64,000 nt of DNA from Arthrobacter sp. ISL-72 (GTDB lineage: Bacteria > Actinomycetota > Actinomycetes > Actinomycetales > Micrococcaceae): assembly GCF_018613755.1 (NCBI RefSeq), contig NZ_JAGGPP010000034.1, positions 1 to 64,000 on the forward strand, in the 5' to 3' direction. Below, piece by piece: positions 33,323 to 41,667 of this stretch. A program made the position numbers and the translations under genes. Under the pieces are notes generated by a model. The model was given only the letters and a program-made list of their open reading frames with translations. It was not told the DNA's origin and did not search any database. Numbering within the stretch: the first letter of the stretch is position 1; the number at the start of each line of letters is the position of its first letter.

Positions 33323-34794
33323 AGCGACTCGCTCCCTTCATTGGCGCTTGCTCCGGTTTGTGGGGGTAATGCTATCCGATCCCCTAAGTGCCTCAGTCCC
33401 ACGCTGTTGGAGGACTTGAACAGCACCAGGTCGCCGGGTTCCAGCTCGTTTTGGAGGAGGTCGTAGGCTTCTTCCGCTGTCTCCGTGAAGACGCATTCCT
33501 CCCCCCAGGAGCCTTCCTGGATGGCGGACACATAAAGCGAACGGGCCTCGCGGCCGACCACCACCAGGCGGGAAATGTTGAGGCGCACCACCTGGGTGCC
33601 GACGGCGGTGTGCTCGCGGATGGAATCGGGACCGAGCTCCAGCATGGCGCCAAGGACGGCCCAGGTGCGGCGGCCGCGGCCGAGGTCAGCCAGCGTCCGC
33701 AGCGCTGCGCGCATTGATTCAGGGTTGGCGTTGTAGGCGTCGTTGATGACCGTCACGCCGTCCGGCCGTTCGGTGCGCTCCATCCGCCAGCGGCTGGCGG
33801 CAGTTTGCGCGCTGAGCGACGCGGCGATCCGTTCACCGGGCACTCCCGCGGCGTGTGCGGCTGCGGCTGCTGCCAGGAGGTTGGCCACGTGGTGGGCACC
33901 GATGAGCTGGCTGCTGACCCGGTGTCCCGTGGTCCCGCCGGGAAGGAAGAGCTCAAACTCGGGGTTGCCGGCCGGATTGGTTTCCACGTTGACGGCGAGT
34001 ACATCGGCCGCCGCGCCGTCGTCCGCAGCCTGTGCGGAGAAGCCGAGGATGTTGGCCGTTGTCCTGCTCCGCATCGCGGCTACGCGGCCGTCATCGAGAT
34101 TGATCACGGCTGTTCCGTTGTCAGGGAGTGCTTCAAGCAGCTCCCCCTTCGCTACGGCGATGTTGTCAACCCCGCCGAATTCACCGGCATGGGCCGTTCC
34201 GATCCCCAGGACCACTCCGATCGTGGGCCGGACCATGTCCGCGAGGTAGCGGATGTGGCCGATTCCGGTGGCACCCATCTCGATCACCAGGTAGCGGGTG
34301 TCGAAGCCTGCCTTAAAAACGGTCAGCGGTACGCCCACTTCACCGTTGTAGGAGCCTTGGGGAGAGATGGTGCTGCCTTCGGTGGAGAGGATACCGGCGA
34401 GCAGGTCCTTGGTGGTGGTTTTGCCGGCGGAGCCGGTGATGCCGATCACCGTCAGGTCCGAGCCCTCGGCCTCCCGGCGGGCGCGGATGCGGCGCACGGA
34501 TTCCGCTGCCAGGGCACCCATGGCGAGCACGGCGTCCTCCACCACGATGACGGGATGGGGAAGGCCGGAGCCGTTCGGGACATCACGTTCCACCAGGGCC
34601 AGGACGGCACCCCGTTCGAAGGCGGAGCCGATGAAGTCGTGGCCGTCAGCGGTTTCGCCGGGCTTGGCCACGTAGAGGGACCCCTCCGTGGCCTCCCGGG
34701 AATCCGTGACCACCGCCGAGGGGGTAATGGTCGGATCGGCGGCAAGGCGGCCATTAGTAATTTCGGCAATTTCCGCCGCAGTAAATGCAATCAT
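33319..34794 (-). CDS. murF: UDP-MurNAc-tripeptide--D-alanyl-D-alanine ligase
   Basis: Adds D-Ala-D-Ala to complete the pentapeptide precursor. The 491 residues have the Mur ligase layout. The N-terminal substrate domain includes VVTDSREATEGSLYVAKPGE, the central ATP loop is TGSAGKTTTKD (120-130; Ser-Ala is the usual MurF variant), and NDAYNANPESMRAAL lies in the C-terminal half. It starts six bases after the murE stop and overlaps mraY by 4 bp. Confidence 0.97.
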   Translation of the reverse strand: MIAFTAAEIAEITNGRLAADPTITPSAVVTDSREATEGSLYVAKPGETADGHDFIGSAFERGAVLALVERDVPNGSGLPHPVIVVEDAVLAMGALAAESVRRIRARREAEGSDLTVIGITGSAGKTTTKDLLAGILSTEGSTISPQGSYNGEVGVPLTVFKAGFDTRYLVIEMGATGIGHIRYLADMVRPTIGVVLGIGTAHAGEFGGVDNIAVAKGELLEALPDNGTAVINLDDGRVAAMRSRTTANILGFSAQAADDGAAADVLAVNVETNPAGNPEFELFLPGGTTGHRVSSQLIGAHHVANLLAAAAAAHAAGVPGERIAASLSAQTAASRWRMERTERPDGVTVINDAYNANPESMRAALRTLADLGRGRRTWAVLGAMLELGPDSIREHTAVGTQVVRLNISRLVVVGREARSLYVSAIQEGSWGEECVFTETAEEAYDLLQNELEPGDLVLFKSSNSVGLRHLGDRIALPPQTGASANEGSESL

Positions 34795-34800
34795 CTCGGT

Positions 34801-36477
34801 CTAGGACTCTATCCGCTGCTCAGTCAGAACGGTGAATCCGCGTGCTGTCAAGGCCTCGCGGAGCTCCACCCTGTCATCAAGCGCCAGGTTGACGCCTTTG
34901 ACTTCCTGCCACACCTCGTGGCCGCGCCCGGCAACCAGGATCGTGTCCTGCGGGTTTGCCATGTCCACAGCCTGCCGGATGGCTGCGTCGCGCGGGTACG
35001 ACTCCAGGATCTCGCAGCCGAGGCCGCCGGTTTCCTTGGCCTCGCGTGCGCCGGCCAGGACGTCGGCGCGGATGGCAGCGGCGTCCTCGTCATGGGGGTC
35101 GTCGTCGCTGATAATGACCACGTCTGCCAGGCGCGCGGCAATGGCACCCATGGCCGGCCGTTTGCCCTGATCCCTCTGCCCTGTCGCACCGAACACCACG
35201 ATCACCCTCGAGCCCGGCTCGGGTGAACGCACCGCTTCCAGCGCCCGCTGGAGGGCATCGGGGTTGTGCGCAAAGTCGACGACGGCGGCCGGCGCCGTGG
35301 AGACCAGCTGCATCCGCCCCGGTACGGCGACGGTGAACGGGTCTGCCGCGTCAAGGGCAGACTGCAGCGTTGCCGCGTCCACTCCGCTCGCCAGCACCAT
35401 GATGGTCGCCAGGGCGGCATTGGACACGTTGAAGCTTCCGGGAAGACCCGTGTGGATGCACAGTTCGGTGCCGTCGCGGTGCAGCAGCCGGAATTCCGTG
35501 CCAAGGCCCCGCGGGGCGGGGGACGTGACGGTCCAGTCCGCTCCGGAAGCGCCCGGAACATTGCCTGGGTCACTGCCCGTGTCATTGCTTGCAGCTGTCG
35601 CCAAGGTGGTAACAGGAATGTCGACGCCGGCAGCGAGGCGCCGGCCCCAAAAGTCGTCGACCGTGACCACCGCTGATTTGGCCCGCGGTGGAGTAAAGAG
35701 CTCCGCCTTGGTCTGGAAATATTCGTCCATGGTGCCGTGCAGGTCCAGATGATCCTGCGTCAGGTTGGTGAACCCGGCAACATCAAACTGCACGCCGTCC
35801 ACACGGTGGAACGATACGGCGTGCGAGGAAACCTCCATGGAGGCGGCATCCAGGCCGCGTTCGCGCATCAGTGCCAGCAGTGCGTGGATGTCGGTCGATT
35901 CGGGCGTTGTCAGCAGGCTGGGAATCGGATCACCGCCGGCCACGATCTCGATTGTTCCGATCAGTCCGGTCCGGCGGCCCAATGCCTGCAGGAGCGCGTT
36001 GATGAAGTAGGTGGTGGTCGTCTTGCCGTTCGTGCCGGTGACGCCGAACAGCGCGGGAGCTGCACCCTCGTCCGGCCGGCTCCGGTAGATCAGCGCGGCG
36101 AGTCCGCCCACAACACTGCGGGGCTCGTCAATCACCAGCACGGGCACGGCACTGTCGGCGGACAGCGCAAGGAGCCTGGCGCCGTCGTCGTCGGTCAGCA
36201 CCGCAACAGCCCCTGCGGCGACCGCCTGCGGCACGAAGTCAGCGCCGTGCCGTGCGGCACCCGGCAGGGCGACGTAGAGGTCGCCTGGCTGGACGGTCCG
36301 TGAATTGAGTGAAATCCCGGTGACGGCGACGGCACCGGATGCCGCGGGAATTACGACGCCGACCGCCTCGCCGATGGTGCTGAGCGGCACCGCGGCAACG
36401 GCAGTCGGCCGGAACCCGGTACCGGAAACCGCGGCGTTTGCTGCGTCTGTACTGCCGGGGGCATAGTGCTCTGACAA
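34801..36477 (-). CDS. murE: UDP-MurNAc-tripeptide synthetase, probably L-lysine type
   Basis: Adds the diamino acid at position 3 of the stem peptide. The 558 residues start at TTG 36477 (GGAG seven bases upstream). The ATP loop is VTGTNGKTTTT (146-156). Also present are TTPESTD (190-196) and EVSSHAV (215-221), and the carboxylated-lysine region. At the place where meso-diaminopimelate enzymes have DNPR this protein reads DDPH (459-462). Loss of the DAP-binding arginine suggests L-lysine as substrate, in keeping with the A3-alpha L-Lys peptidoglycan of Arthrobacter. The first 50 residues are a low-complexity extension. Confidence 0.95.
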   Translation of the reverse strand: MSEHYAPGSTDAANAAVSGTGFRPTAVAAVPLSTIGEAVGVVIPAASGAVAVTGISLNSRTVQPGDLYVALPGAARHGADFVPQAVAAGAVAVLTDDDGARLLALSADSAVPVLVIDEPRSVVGGLAALIYRSRPDEGAAPALFGVTGTNGKTTTTYFINALLQALGRRTGLIGTIEIVAGGDPIPSLLTTPESTDIHALLALMRERGLDAASMEVSSHAVSFHRVDGVQFDVAGFTNLTQDHLDLHGTMDEYFQTKAELFTPPRAKSAVVTVDDFWGRRLAAGVDIPVTTLATAASNDTGSDPGNVPGASGADWTVTSPAPRGLGTEFRLLHRDGTELCIHTGLPGSFNVSNAALATIMVLASGVDAATLQSALDAADPFTVAVPGRMQLVSTAPAAVVDFAHNPDALQRALEAVRSPEPGSRVIVVFGATGQRDQGKRPAMGAIAARLADVVIISDDDPHDEDAAAIRADVLAGAREAKETGGLGCEILESYPRDAAIRQAVDMANPQDTILVAGRGHEVWQEVKGVNLALDDRVELREALTARGFTVLTEQRIES

Positions 36478-36554
36478 GTGGATCTCCGTTGGCGCTAGTG
36501 GATCACACCGGGCGTAGAGGTAGCTTCCCTGCTGCGTTCGGTGTTGTGGACGTG
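36478..36554 (-). other. Gap between ftsI and murE
   Basis: A 77-bp gap, the widest between mraZ-proximal and mur genes apart from rsmH-mraZ. It holds the murE ribosome-binding site next to its TTG start. I see no clear hairpin or promoter. Confidence 0.5.
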
Positions 36555-38357
36555 CTACTTGGCGTACTGGGGCAGCCTGACCGGCTCGCCCGTTGACGGC
36601 GGGACGTTGTATGTCCGCAGGGTCTGGCTCATCACGGAACGGAACACCGGACCATTGGTGATTCCGTAGATGCTGCCTTTGGGACGCTGCAGGACAACTT
36701 CCACAATAAACCGCGGATCGTCCATCGGCGCCATTCCCACCATGGACGCCGTGTACCCGCAGTACCCCGACTTGCCGTCGTCGCAGGGTGATTCGGACGT
36801 TCCGGTCTTGGCTCCGACCCGGTAGCCGTCAATGGCGGCGTCCTTGATCTGGCCTTCGGTCACGGCGCTCTCGAGGATGTCCTGCACCTGCTGGGCGGTC
36901 TCCTTTGAGACAACCTGCCGGTTTTCCTTCGCCGGAACCTTTTCTTCGGTCCCGTCCGGGCTGATGTAGCTGTCGATCAGGCGCGGCTGGAGCATCACAC
37001 CGTCGTTGGCAATCGACTGATAGGCGCGGACAGTCTGCAGGGTGGATTGCGAAACGCCCTGCCCGAAGAGCACCGTGTACTCCTGGCGGCCGTCCCACTG
37101 ATCGGCCGGCGTGAGGATTCCGCTTGCTTCAGCCGGCAGCCCGATGTCCGGGGCTTCGCCAATGCCGAACTTCTCCAGCCAGTCGTGGCGCTGGTCCTTG
37201 CTGAGGCGCTGGCCGGCCATTACGGTTCCGGTGTTCATGGACCAGCCCAGGATCCCGGCCAGGGTCCGTTCTTCGGTTCCGTGGTCGAAGGAATCCGTAA
37301 AGACCTGGCCGTCCACCACGTAGGACGGCGGGATGGTGAACTTGTCCAGCGGGCTGGATTTGCCTTCCTGGATGACGGCGGCGGCGGTGATCATTTTCTC
37401 CACGGAACCCGGCTCGTAGGCTGCCGTTACGGAACGTACGCCGCGGTCCTTGGCGTCCACTTTGCCGGGATCGTTGGGGTCCGGGGCGTTGGTGTCCGCC
37501 ATAGCGATGATGTTGCCGGTTTTGATGTCCTGGACGATGATGACGCCCCACTCGGCGCTCAGCTTGTCCGCCTGGCTCTGGATGGCCTGCTGGGCGAAAT
37601 ACTGGAGGTCGGAGTTGAGGGTCAGCCGGATGTCCTTGCCATCCACTGCGGGGGTCAGTTCGTCCACGCCTACGGGGATGCGCAGGCCGTCGGCACCGAT
37701 TTCGAAGACCCGCTTGCCCGGGGTGCCCCTCAGGACCTCATCCTGGGTCTGTTCCAACCCTGCCTGGCCGGTGGTCCCGTCCTGCAGGAAGCCGACAATC
37801 CCGCCCGCCACCGAGCCGTTGGGGTAAACGCGCTTGCTGGTGCCGACGGTGACTATTCCCGGAATCTGCAGTTTGGAGATCCGGTCCTCCATGTCCGGTT
37901 TGAGGTCCTTCGCCACGATGTAGTAGGGCTTCTCCCCCGTCAGGGCGTCCTTGACGTCCTCGAAGTCCTGTCCCAGCAACGCGGCGAGCTCCTCGATGCC
38001 TTTGTCCCTCGAAACCGTGACAAGCTCTTCCTTGTCCCCGACGGTGTCCAGCCGCCTGAACGATTCCGTCTTGGTGTTGACGCGCTGATCCACCACCACG
38101 TTGTAGCGGATGACACTGTTGGCCAGCACCGTCCCGTCCGAATCCAGGATGCTGCCGCGCTCGGCAGGAAGCTCAATCGGGGTCAGGCGGTTGTTCAGCG
38201 CAGCCTCGGCCATGCCGCCGATATCCAGCCCCTGGACCATAAACAGCTTGCCGCCGACCACCAGCAGCAAAGCCAGCATCATGCCCAGACCCAGGCGGAG
38301 CCTTCTTGTGGCGTTCGGCACTTTTGCGGTCGTCTTCTTGCCGGTGCTCTGCGCCAC
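36555..38357 (-). CDS. ftsI: Septal penicillin-binding protein FtsI (PBP3, class B)
   Basis: Transpeptidase that crosslinks septal peptidoglycan, partner of FtsW. The 600 residues contain a short cytoplasmic tail, one membrane segment (22-43) and the PBP dimer domain (about 60-230, with ERGSILDSDGTVLA). The transpeptidase domain has the active-site S318-V-E-K321, S373-M-N375 and K517-T-G519. The start is GTG. It follows the ftsL-like gene by 43 bp. Equivalent to PbpB (Rv2163c). Confidence 0.97.
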   Translation of the reverse strand: MAQSTGKKTTAKVPNATRRLRLGLGMMLALLLVVGGKLFMVQGLDIGGMAEAALNNRLTPIELPAERGSILDSDGTVLANSVIRYNVVVDQRVNTKTESFRRLDTVGDKEELVTVSRDKGIEELAALLGQDFEDVKDALTGEKPYYIVAKDLKPDMEDRISKLQIPGIVTVGTSKRVYPNGSVAGGIVGFLQDGTTGQAGLEQTQDEVLRGTPGKRVFEIGADGLRIPVGVDELTPAVDGKDIRLTLNSDLQYFAQQAIQSQADKLSAEWGVIIVQDIKTGNIIAMADTNAPDPNDPGKVDAKDRGVRSVTAAYEPGSVEKMITAAAVIQEGKSSPLDKFTIPPSYVVDGQVFTDSFDHGTEERTLAGILGWSMNTGTVMAGQRLSKDQRHDWLEKFGIGEAPDIGLPAEASGILTPADQWDGRQEYTVLFGQGVSQSTLQTVRAYQSIANDGVMLQPRLIDSYISPDGTEEKVPAKENRQVVSKETAQQVQDILESAVTEGQIKDAAIDGYRVGAKTGTSESPCDDGKSGYCGYTASMVGMAPMDDPRFIVEVVLQRPKGSIYGITNGPVFRSVMSQTLRTYNVPPSTGEPVRLPQYAK

Positions 38358-38400
38358 GGTGAGTCCTTGCTGCTTGCGATCTGGTGGTCAGTCCTGCCGA

Positions 38401-39057
38401 TTACTGTCCCGGCGTCTTTTGCTTCGGCGCCGGAACGGATCCTCCGTGCAGATCCACCGCCGGCTTCGGAGCAGCCGCGGCCGGCGCCGGTGCTGCTGCA
38501 GCAGGTGCCGCTGCGGCTTCGGCGGGCTTACGGACGGCCAGCGGTTCCTTGGTGGTGGCGGGGGGAACCACCGTCAACTGTCCGGCAACGGCCGGTGCCG
38601 CGATGACAGCACCGGGCTTGTCACCCTTGACTGCCGGCTTCGGGGTGCCGCTGACCGTCAAGGTGGACAAATCGATCTGGCCCTTGCCGGTGGAAGCCAC
38701 CATGCCCAGCTCCATGGCCTTGGCGGCCAGGTTCTGCGGAGCATCATAGTTTTGGACCTGCTGCGTCAGATCTTGGTTCTGCTTCGTCAGCGTGGACTGG
38801 TCGCTGCGCAGCTGAACCAGCTGGTACTGGGCCGTGGAAACCGAAATATTCAGGACCAGGACGGCCATCAGCGCGAGGGCCAGCATGGCGAAGCAGAGCA
38901 CCACGAAGGGAGCCCTGCGCTTGCGGGGAGTGGAGCGGACCACCGACAGCGGGGTCCGCAGCTTCCGCTCCGAACCGCCGGACGGCTTGAGCCCCGTCAA
39001 GGCACGGGCTGCCGTGCCGGACACGACTGGGAAGTTCTTGGCAGCGGCGGTGCTCAT
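38401..39057 (-). CDS. FtsL-like bitopic division protein
   Basis: A 218-residue protein with a basic N-terminus, one membrane segment (about 50-70), a coiled coil (about 75-105, LVQLRSDQSTLTKQNQDLTQQVQ) and a conserved LAAKAMELGMV end typical of FtsL/FtsB proteins. A long extracytoplasmic Ala/Pro/Lys-rich tail (150-218) is low in complexity. Position between rsmH and ftsI and topology make it the FtsL counterpart (Rv2164c). Its ATG overlaps the rsmH stop in ATGA. The gene name is left empty because sequence similarity alone is weak. Confidence 0.85.
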   Translation of the reverse strand: MSTAAAKNFPVVSGTAARALTGLKPSGGSERKLRTPLSVVRSTPRKRRAPFVVLCFAMLALALMAVLVLNISVSTAQYQLVQLRSDQSTLTKQNQDLTQQVQNYDAPQNLAAKAMELGMVASTGKGQIDLSTLTVSGTPKPAVKGDKPGAVIAAPAVAGQLTVVPPATTKEPLAVRKPAEAAAAPAAAAPAPAAAAPKPAVDLHGGSVPAPKQKTPGQ

Positions 39058-40052
39058 GCGGCCCTCCTGGCTCTGATTCGTTCGACTGCGCGCAACCGGG
39101 CGGACGCTGCGCGTGGGTTTTCGGCGATTTCATCGGCAGTAGGCACCTCAGTGCCTTTGGTCAGGGTCTTGAGATCGGGTTTGTGTTCTTCCAGTTCCAC
39201 CGGGAAGCCCAGCGGCGCGGAGGACTTCGAGCCTGCCTGGAAGACCTTCTTGACGATCTTGTCTTCCAGCGAGTGATAGGACATCACCACAACGCGGCCA
39301 CCCATGGCCAAGGCATCCACCGCAGCCGGCACCGCGCGTTCCAGGACGTCGAGTTCCTCGTTGACTTCGATCCGGAGGGCCTGGAACGTCCGCTTGGCCG
39401 GATGCCCGCCGGTCTTGGCAGCCCCGGCCGGAACCACGGCCCGGATCGTGTCCACCAGTTCACCCGTGGTGGTGAACGGCCTGGCTTCGCGCGCGGCCAC
39501 GATGCGGTTGGCGATTCTGCCGGCGAACTTCTCCTCGCCCCATTTGCGGATAATGCGGACCAGGTCTTCTTCGCTGTAGTTGTTCACAACATCCGCGGCC
39601 GTTTGACCCCGGCTGGTGTCCATCCGCATGTCCAGGGGTGCATCGAAGGAGTAGGCGAACCCGCGGTCGCGCTCGTCGAGCTGCAGGGAGGAAACCCCGA
39701 GGTCCATGAGGACGCCGTGCACCTCCGTTACGCCAAGGTCCTCGAGGACGTCGGGGATCTCGTCGTAGACAGCATGGACCAGGTCCGTCCGGTCCTCGAA
39801 CGGCTTCAGACGCTCGCCGGCGAGGGCGAGCGCTTCTTCGTCGCGGTCGATGCCGATCAGGTGGAGGTCCGGAAAACGCTGGAGCAGCGCTTCGGAATGG
39901 CCGCCCATGCCGAGGGTGGAGTCGATGACCACCGGGGTCTCGCCGCGGCGGCGGGCTGCCTCAATACCCGGGGCCAACAAATTGATGCACCGGTCCTTGA
40001 GAACCGGTACATGGCGTTCGGACGTGGGTTTTGGCTGGTTGGGATCGCTCAT
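39054..40052 (-). CDS. rsmH: 16S rRNA (cytosine1402-N4)-methyltransferase
   Basis: Methylates C1402 of 16S rRNA in the P site. It has 332 residues from the ATG at 40052, preceded by AAAGGACGAAGG. The opening HVPVLKDRCINLL, the SAM-binding VIDSTLGMGGHSEALL and GIDRDEEAL, the MDLGVSSLQLDERDRGFAYSFDAPLDMRMD block and SYHSLEDKIVKKVF are RsmH hallmarks. The frame is open 26 codons further upstream without conserved sequence. It is the second gene of the dcw cluster. Confidence 0.97.
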   Translation of the reverse strand: MSDPNQPKPTSERHVPVLKDRCINLLAPGIEAARRRGETPVVIDSTLGMGGHSEALLQRFPDLHLIGIDRDEEALALAGERLKPFEDRTDLVHAVYDEIPDVLEDLGVTEVHGVLMDLGVSSLQLDERDRGFAYSFDAPLDMRMDTSRGQTAADVVNNYSEEDLVRIIRKWGEEKFAGRIANRIVAAREARPFTTTGELVDTIRAVVPAGAAKTGGHPAKRTFQALRIEVNEELDVLERAVPAAVDALAMGGRVVVMSYHSLEDKIVKKVFQAGSKSSAPLGFPVELEEHKPDLKTLTKGTEVPTADEIAENPRAASARLRAVERIRARRAA

Positions 40053-40240
40053 ACCTTCGTCCTTTCGTGCCTGTTTGTGCCTCGGTAGGCAACGGTGGTC
40101 CTCGGTGCGCTTCTTGAGCCAGATCCCCATCCGCGCCTATCCGGGCGTCCGCCTGGCTCCGGGGAAGTGAGTCAGGAAAACGTTCGGATGGGCGGCTGGA
40201 GATCTCGTTCAAGAAGCCCTTCCGCCGTCGCCTCCGGGAT
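40053..40240 (-). other. Gap between mraZ and rsmH
   Basis: A 188-bp intergenic stretch with no credible gene. It contains a long imperfect stem (GAGCCAG...CTGGCTC, about 40122-40158, with CATCC/GGATG repeats nearby) that may slow or partly stop transcription between mraZ and rsmH, and the rsmH ribosome-binding site. Confidence 0.4.
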
Positions 40241-40669
40241 TCAGAAGATTCCCGGGATGGCGTCGTCGGTTTCAGAGAAGGAGGTTTCCTTCTCTGCCAG
40301 GTACTCATTCCAGGCCTGGGCATCCCAGATCTCCGCCCGGGAACCGGCGCCGATGACGGCGAGTTCCCTGCCGAGACCTGCGTAAGCCCGGAGTGCGGGA
40401 GGAATAGTCACGCGCCCCTGCTTGTCAGGTACCTCGTCCGAGGCTCCAGAGAGGAAAACCCGGATGTAGTCACGAGTCTGCTTGGAGGAAATGGGCGCCT
40501 CCCGCATTTGCTCGTGAATCCTTTCGAATTCCCGCTCACTGAAGACGTAGATGCAGCGTTCCTGGCCCCTTGTGAGTACCAAGCCGCTGGCAAGTTCCTC
40601 ACGGAACTTCGCTGGGAGGATGATCCGCCCCTTTTCGTCCAAACGCGGCGAGTGAGTGCCAAGAAACAT
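40241..40669 (-). CDS. mraZ: Transcriptional regulator MraZ
   Basis: First gene of the dcw cluster; a DNA-binding ring protein that represses its own operon. From the ATG at 40669 it has 142 residues, with two SpoVT-AbrB-like modules carrying the paired motifs DEKGRIILPAKFR (12-24) and DKQGRVTIPPALR. The start MFLGTH is the family's usual one. A set of three 10-bp-spaced GTGGAG repeats sits in its promoter, as expected for an MraZ operator. Confidence 0.97.
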   Translation of the reverse strand: MFLGTHSPRLDEKGRIILPAKFREELASGLVLTRGQERCIYVFSEREFERIHEQMREAPISSKQTRDYIRVFLSGASDEVPDKQGRVTIPPALRAYAGLGRELAVIGAGSRAEIWDAQAWNEYLAEKETSFSETDDAIPGIF

Positions 40670-40733
40670 GGCCACCCGCCTGTCTGTCGTCAGGAGCTGC
40701 ACGTCCCCTGTGCTGCCACTACCCTCTTACTCG

Positions 40734-40765
40734 CTCCACTTTACTCCACATCGCTCCACAGTCAA
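40734..40765 (-). promoter_or_regulatory. mraZ promoter overlapped by a triple MraZ box
   Basis: On the minus strand GTGGAG occurs three times with exactly 10-bp spacing (plus-strand CTCCAC at 40734, 40744 and 40754). This is the repeat period of known MraZ operators (TGGG-N or GTG-type repeats separated by about five bases). TTGACT (40765-40760) and TAAAGT (40743-40738), 16 bp apart, form the promoter; the repeats fill the spacer and overlap the -10. GTGGCA at 40719-40714 is a weaker copy in the same phase. Confidence 0.8.
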
Positions 40766-40952
40766 CGCGACACGGGCTATTCCTCCCGGGATTGGACGAA
40801 CAGTCCCGCGGAAATGCGCGGATCCGGCCCGGTGGTGGAAAGTGGAGGAGTTTTCGCGGCAGGTGGGGCCCCGGCGGCCAGCAGAAAAAGTACGACGCCG
40901 GGCGGGCGGACCGCCGTGCTGTCGCGGGCCCGGAATGTCGGGGTTTTAAACG

Positions 40953-40980
40953 CAAAAAGACCCGCCGGCAGCGGGTCTTC
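40953..40980 (-). terminator. Terminator of the DUF3040 gene
   Basis: Read on the minus strand, AAGACCCGC and GCGGGTCTT pair around a short loop and are followed by TTTTGCG. It lies 54 bp after the stop codon. Confidence 0.85.
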
Positions 40981-41033
40981 GTGCAGGCCTGCCCAGGGCA
41001 GGTGGTGCAAAGTGGAGCGTTAGCGTGCGGCTG

Positions 41034-41384
41034 TTACGGTTCGCCGCGGCGGCGTTCGTCCCAGCGCTCTTCCAGGCCGCTCATGAATGAACTGCGCTTG
41101 CCGGTTTTCCTGCCGCCGGCCGCCGAGCTGCGCATAGTCGCGAAATATACTCCGGCTCCCATGACGATAAAGCCAAGAACCCCGACGAAAATGCTCTGAA
41201 GGGACACTCCCACCAGCAGGAGGAGGACACCGGCCAACGTGGCCAGCACGCCGATAACGATGTGGCGCGTGGACCAGTTGCGGCCCGGGTCCGATCCCAT
41301 GGAATTGGCAAACTTAGGATCGTCCTCGTGCAGCTGCTTCTCCAACTGCTCAAGCAACTTCTGTTCGTGCTCCGAGAGCGGCAT
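41034..41384 (-). CDS. DUF3040 family membrane protein
   Basis: A 116-residue protein starting MPLSEHEQKLLEQLEKQLHEDDPKFA, the DUF3040 signature, then two membrane segments (about 41-60 and 64-83) and a basic, Arg/Gly-rich tail. The ATG at 41384 has AAGGAG just upstream; the open frame continues 41 codons upstream without similarity. Orthologues (Rv2169c-like) sit upstream of mraZ throughout actinobacteria. The function is unknown; the constant position suggests a cell-envelope or division link. Confidence 0.88.
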   Translation of the reverse strand: MPLSEHEQKLLEQLEKQLHEDDPKFANSMGSDPGRNWSTRHIVIGVLATLAGVLLLLVGVSLQSIFVGVLGFIVMGAGVYFATMRSSAAGGRKTGKRSSFMSGLEERWDERRRGEP

Positions 41385-41667
41385 CACGACCTCCTTAAGT
41401 CGGCCAACGTCCTGACCTGCCGTGGCCTCTGTTCTCAATCCCCTAACGTCCGGCATGCGTGGGAGGTTCCCGTCCTCCGAATATCGGAGAATCGTGGTAC
41501 CACGCATTCAGACGACGGGCTGATCCAGCTGCCATTTCAGTGCTTGCTTTGAAGCATGCCCAGACGTTCGAAATCTATGTATATCTAAGGATAGTTTGTT
41601 GCGCCCTGTTCTGAAAGACACTCCGGCGCCGCCCGGCAGGGCAGAAACGCAGCCATTCCAAGAGCCG

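Larger units (their letters stand above)
40670..41033. other. Regulatory region upstream of mraZ
   Basis: A 364-bp stretch with no convincing gene. From left to right it holds the mraZ leader (about 62 nt), the promoter with the MraZ box (40734-40765), two plus-strand GTGG copies 10 bp apart (40832 and 40842), and the terminator of the DUF3040 gene (40953-40980). Confidence 0.7.
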
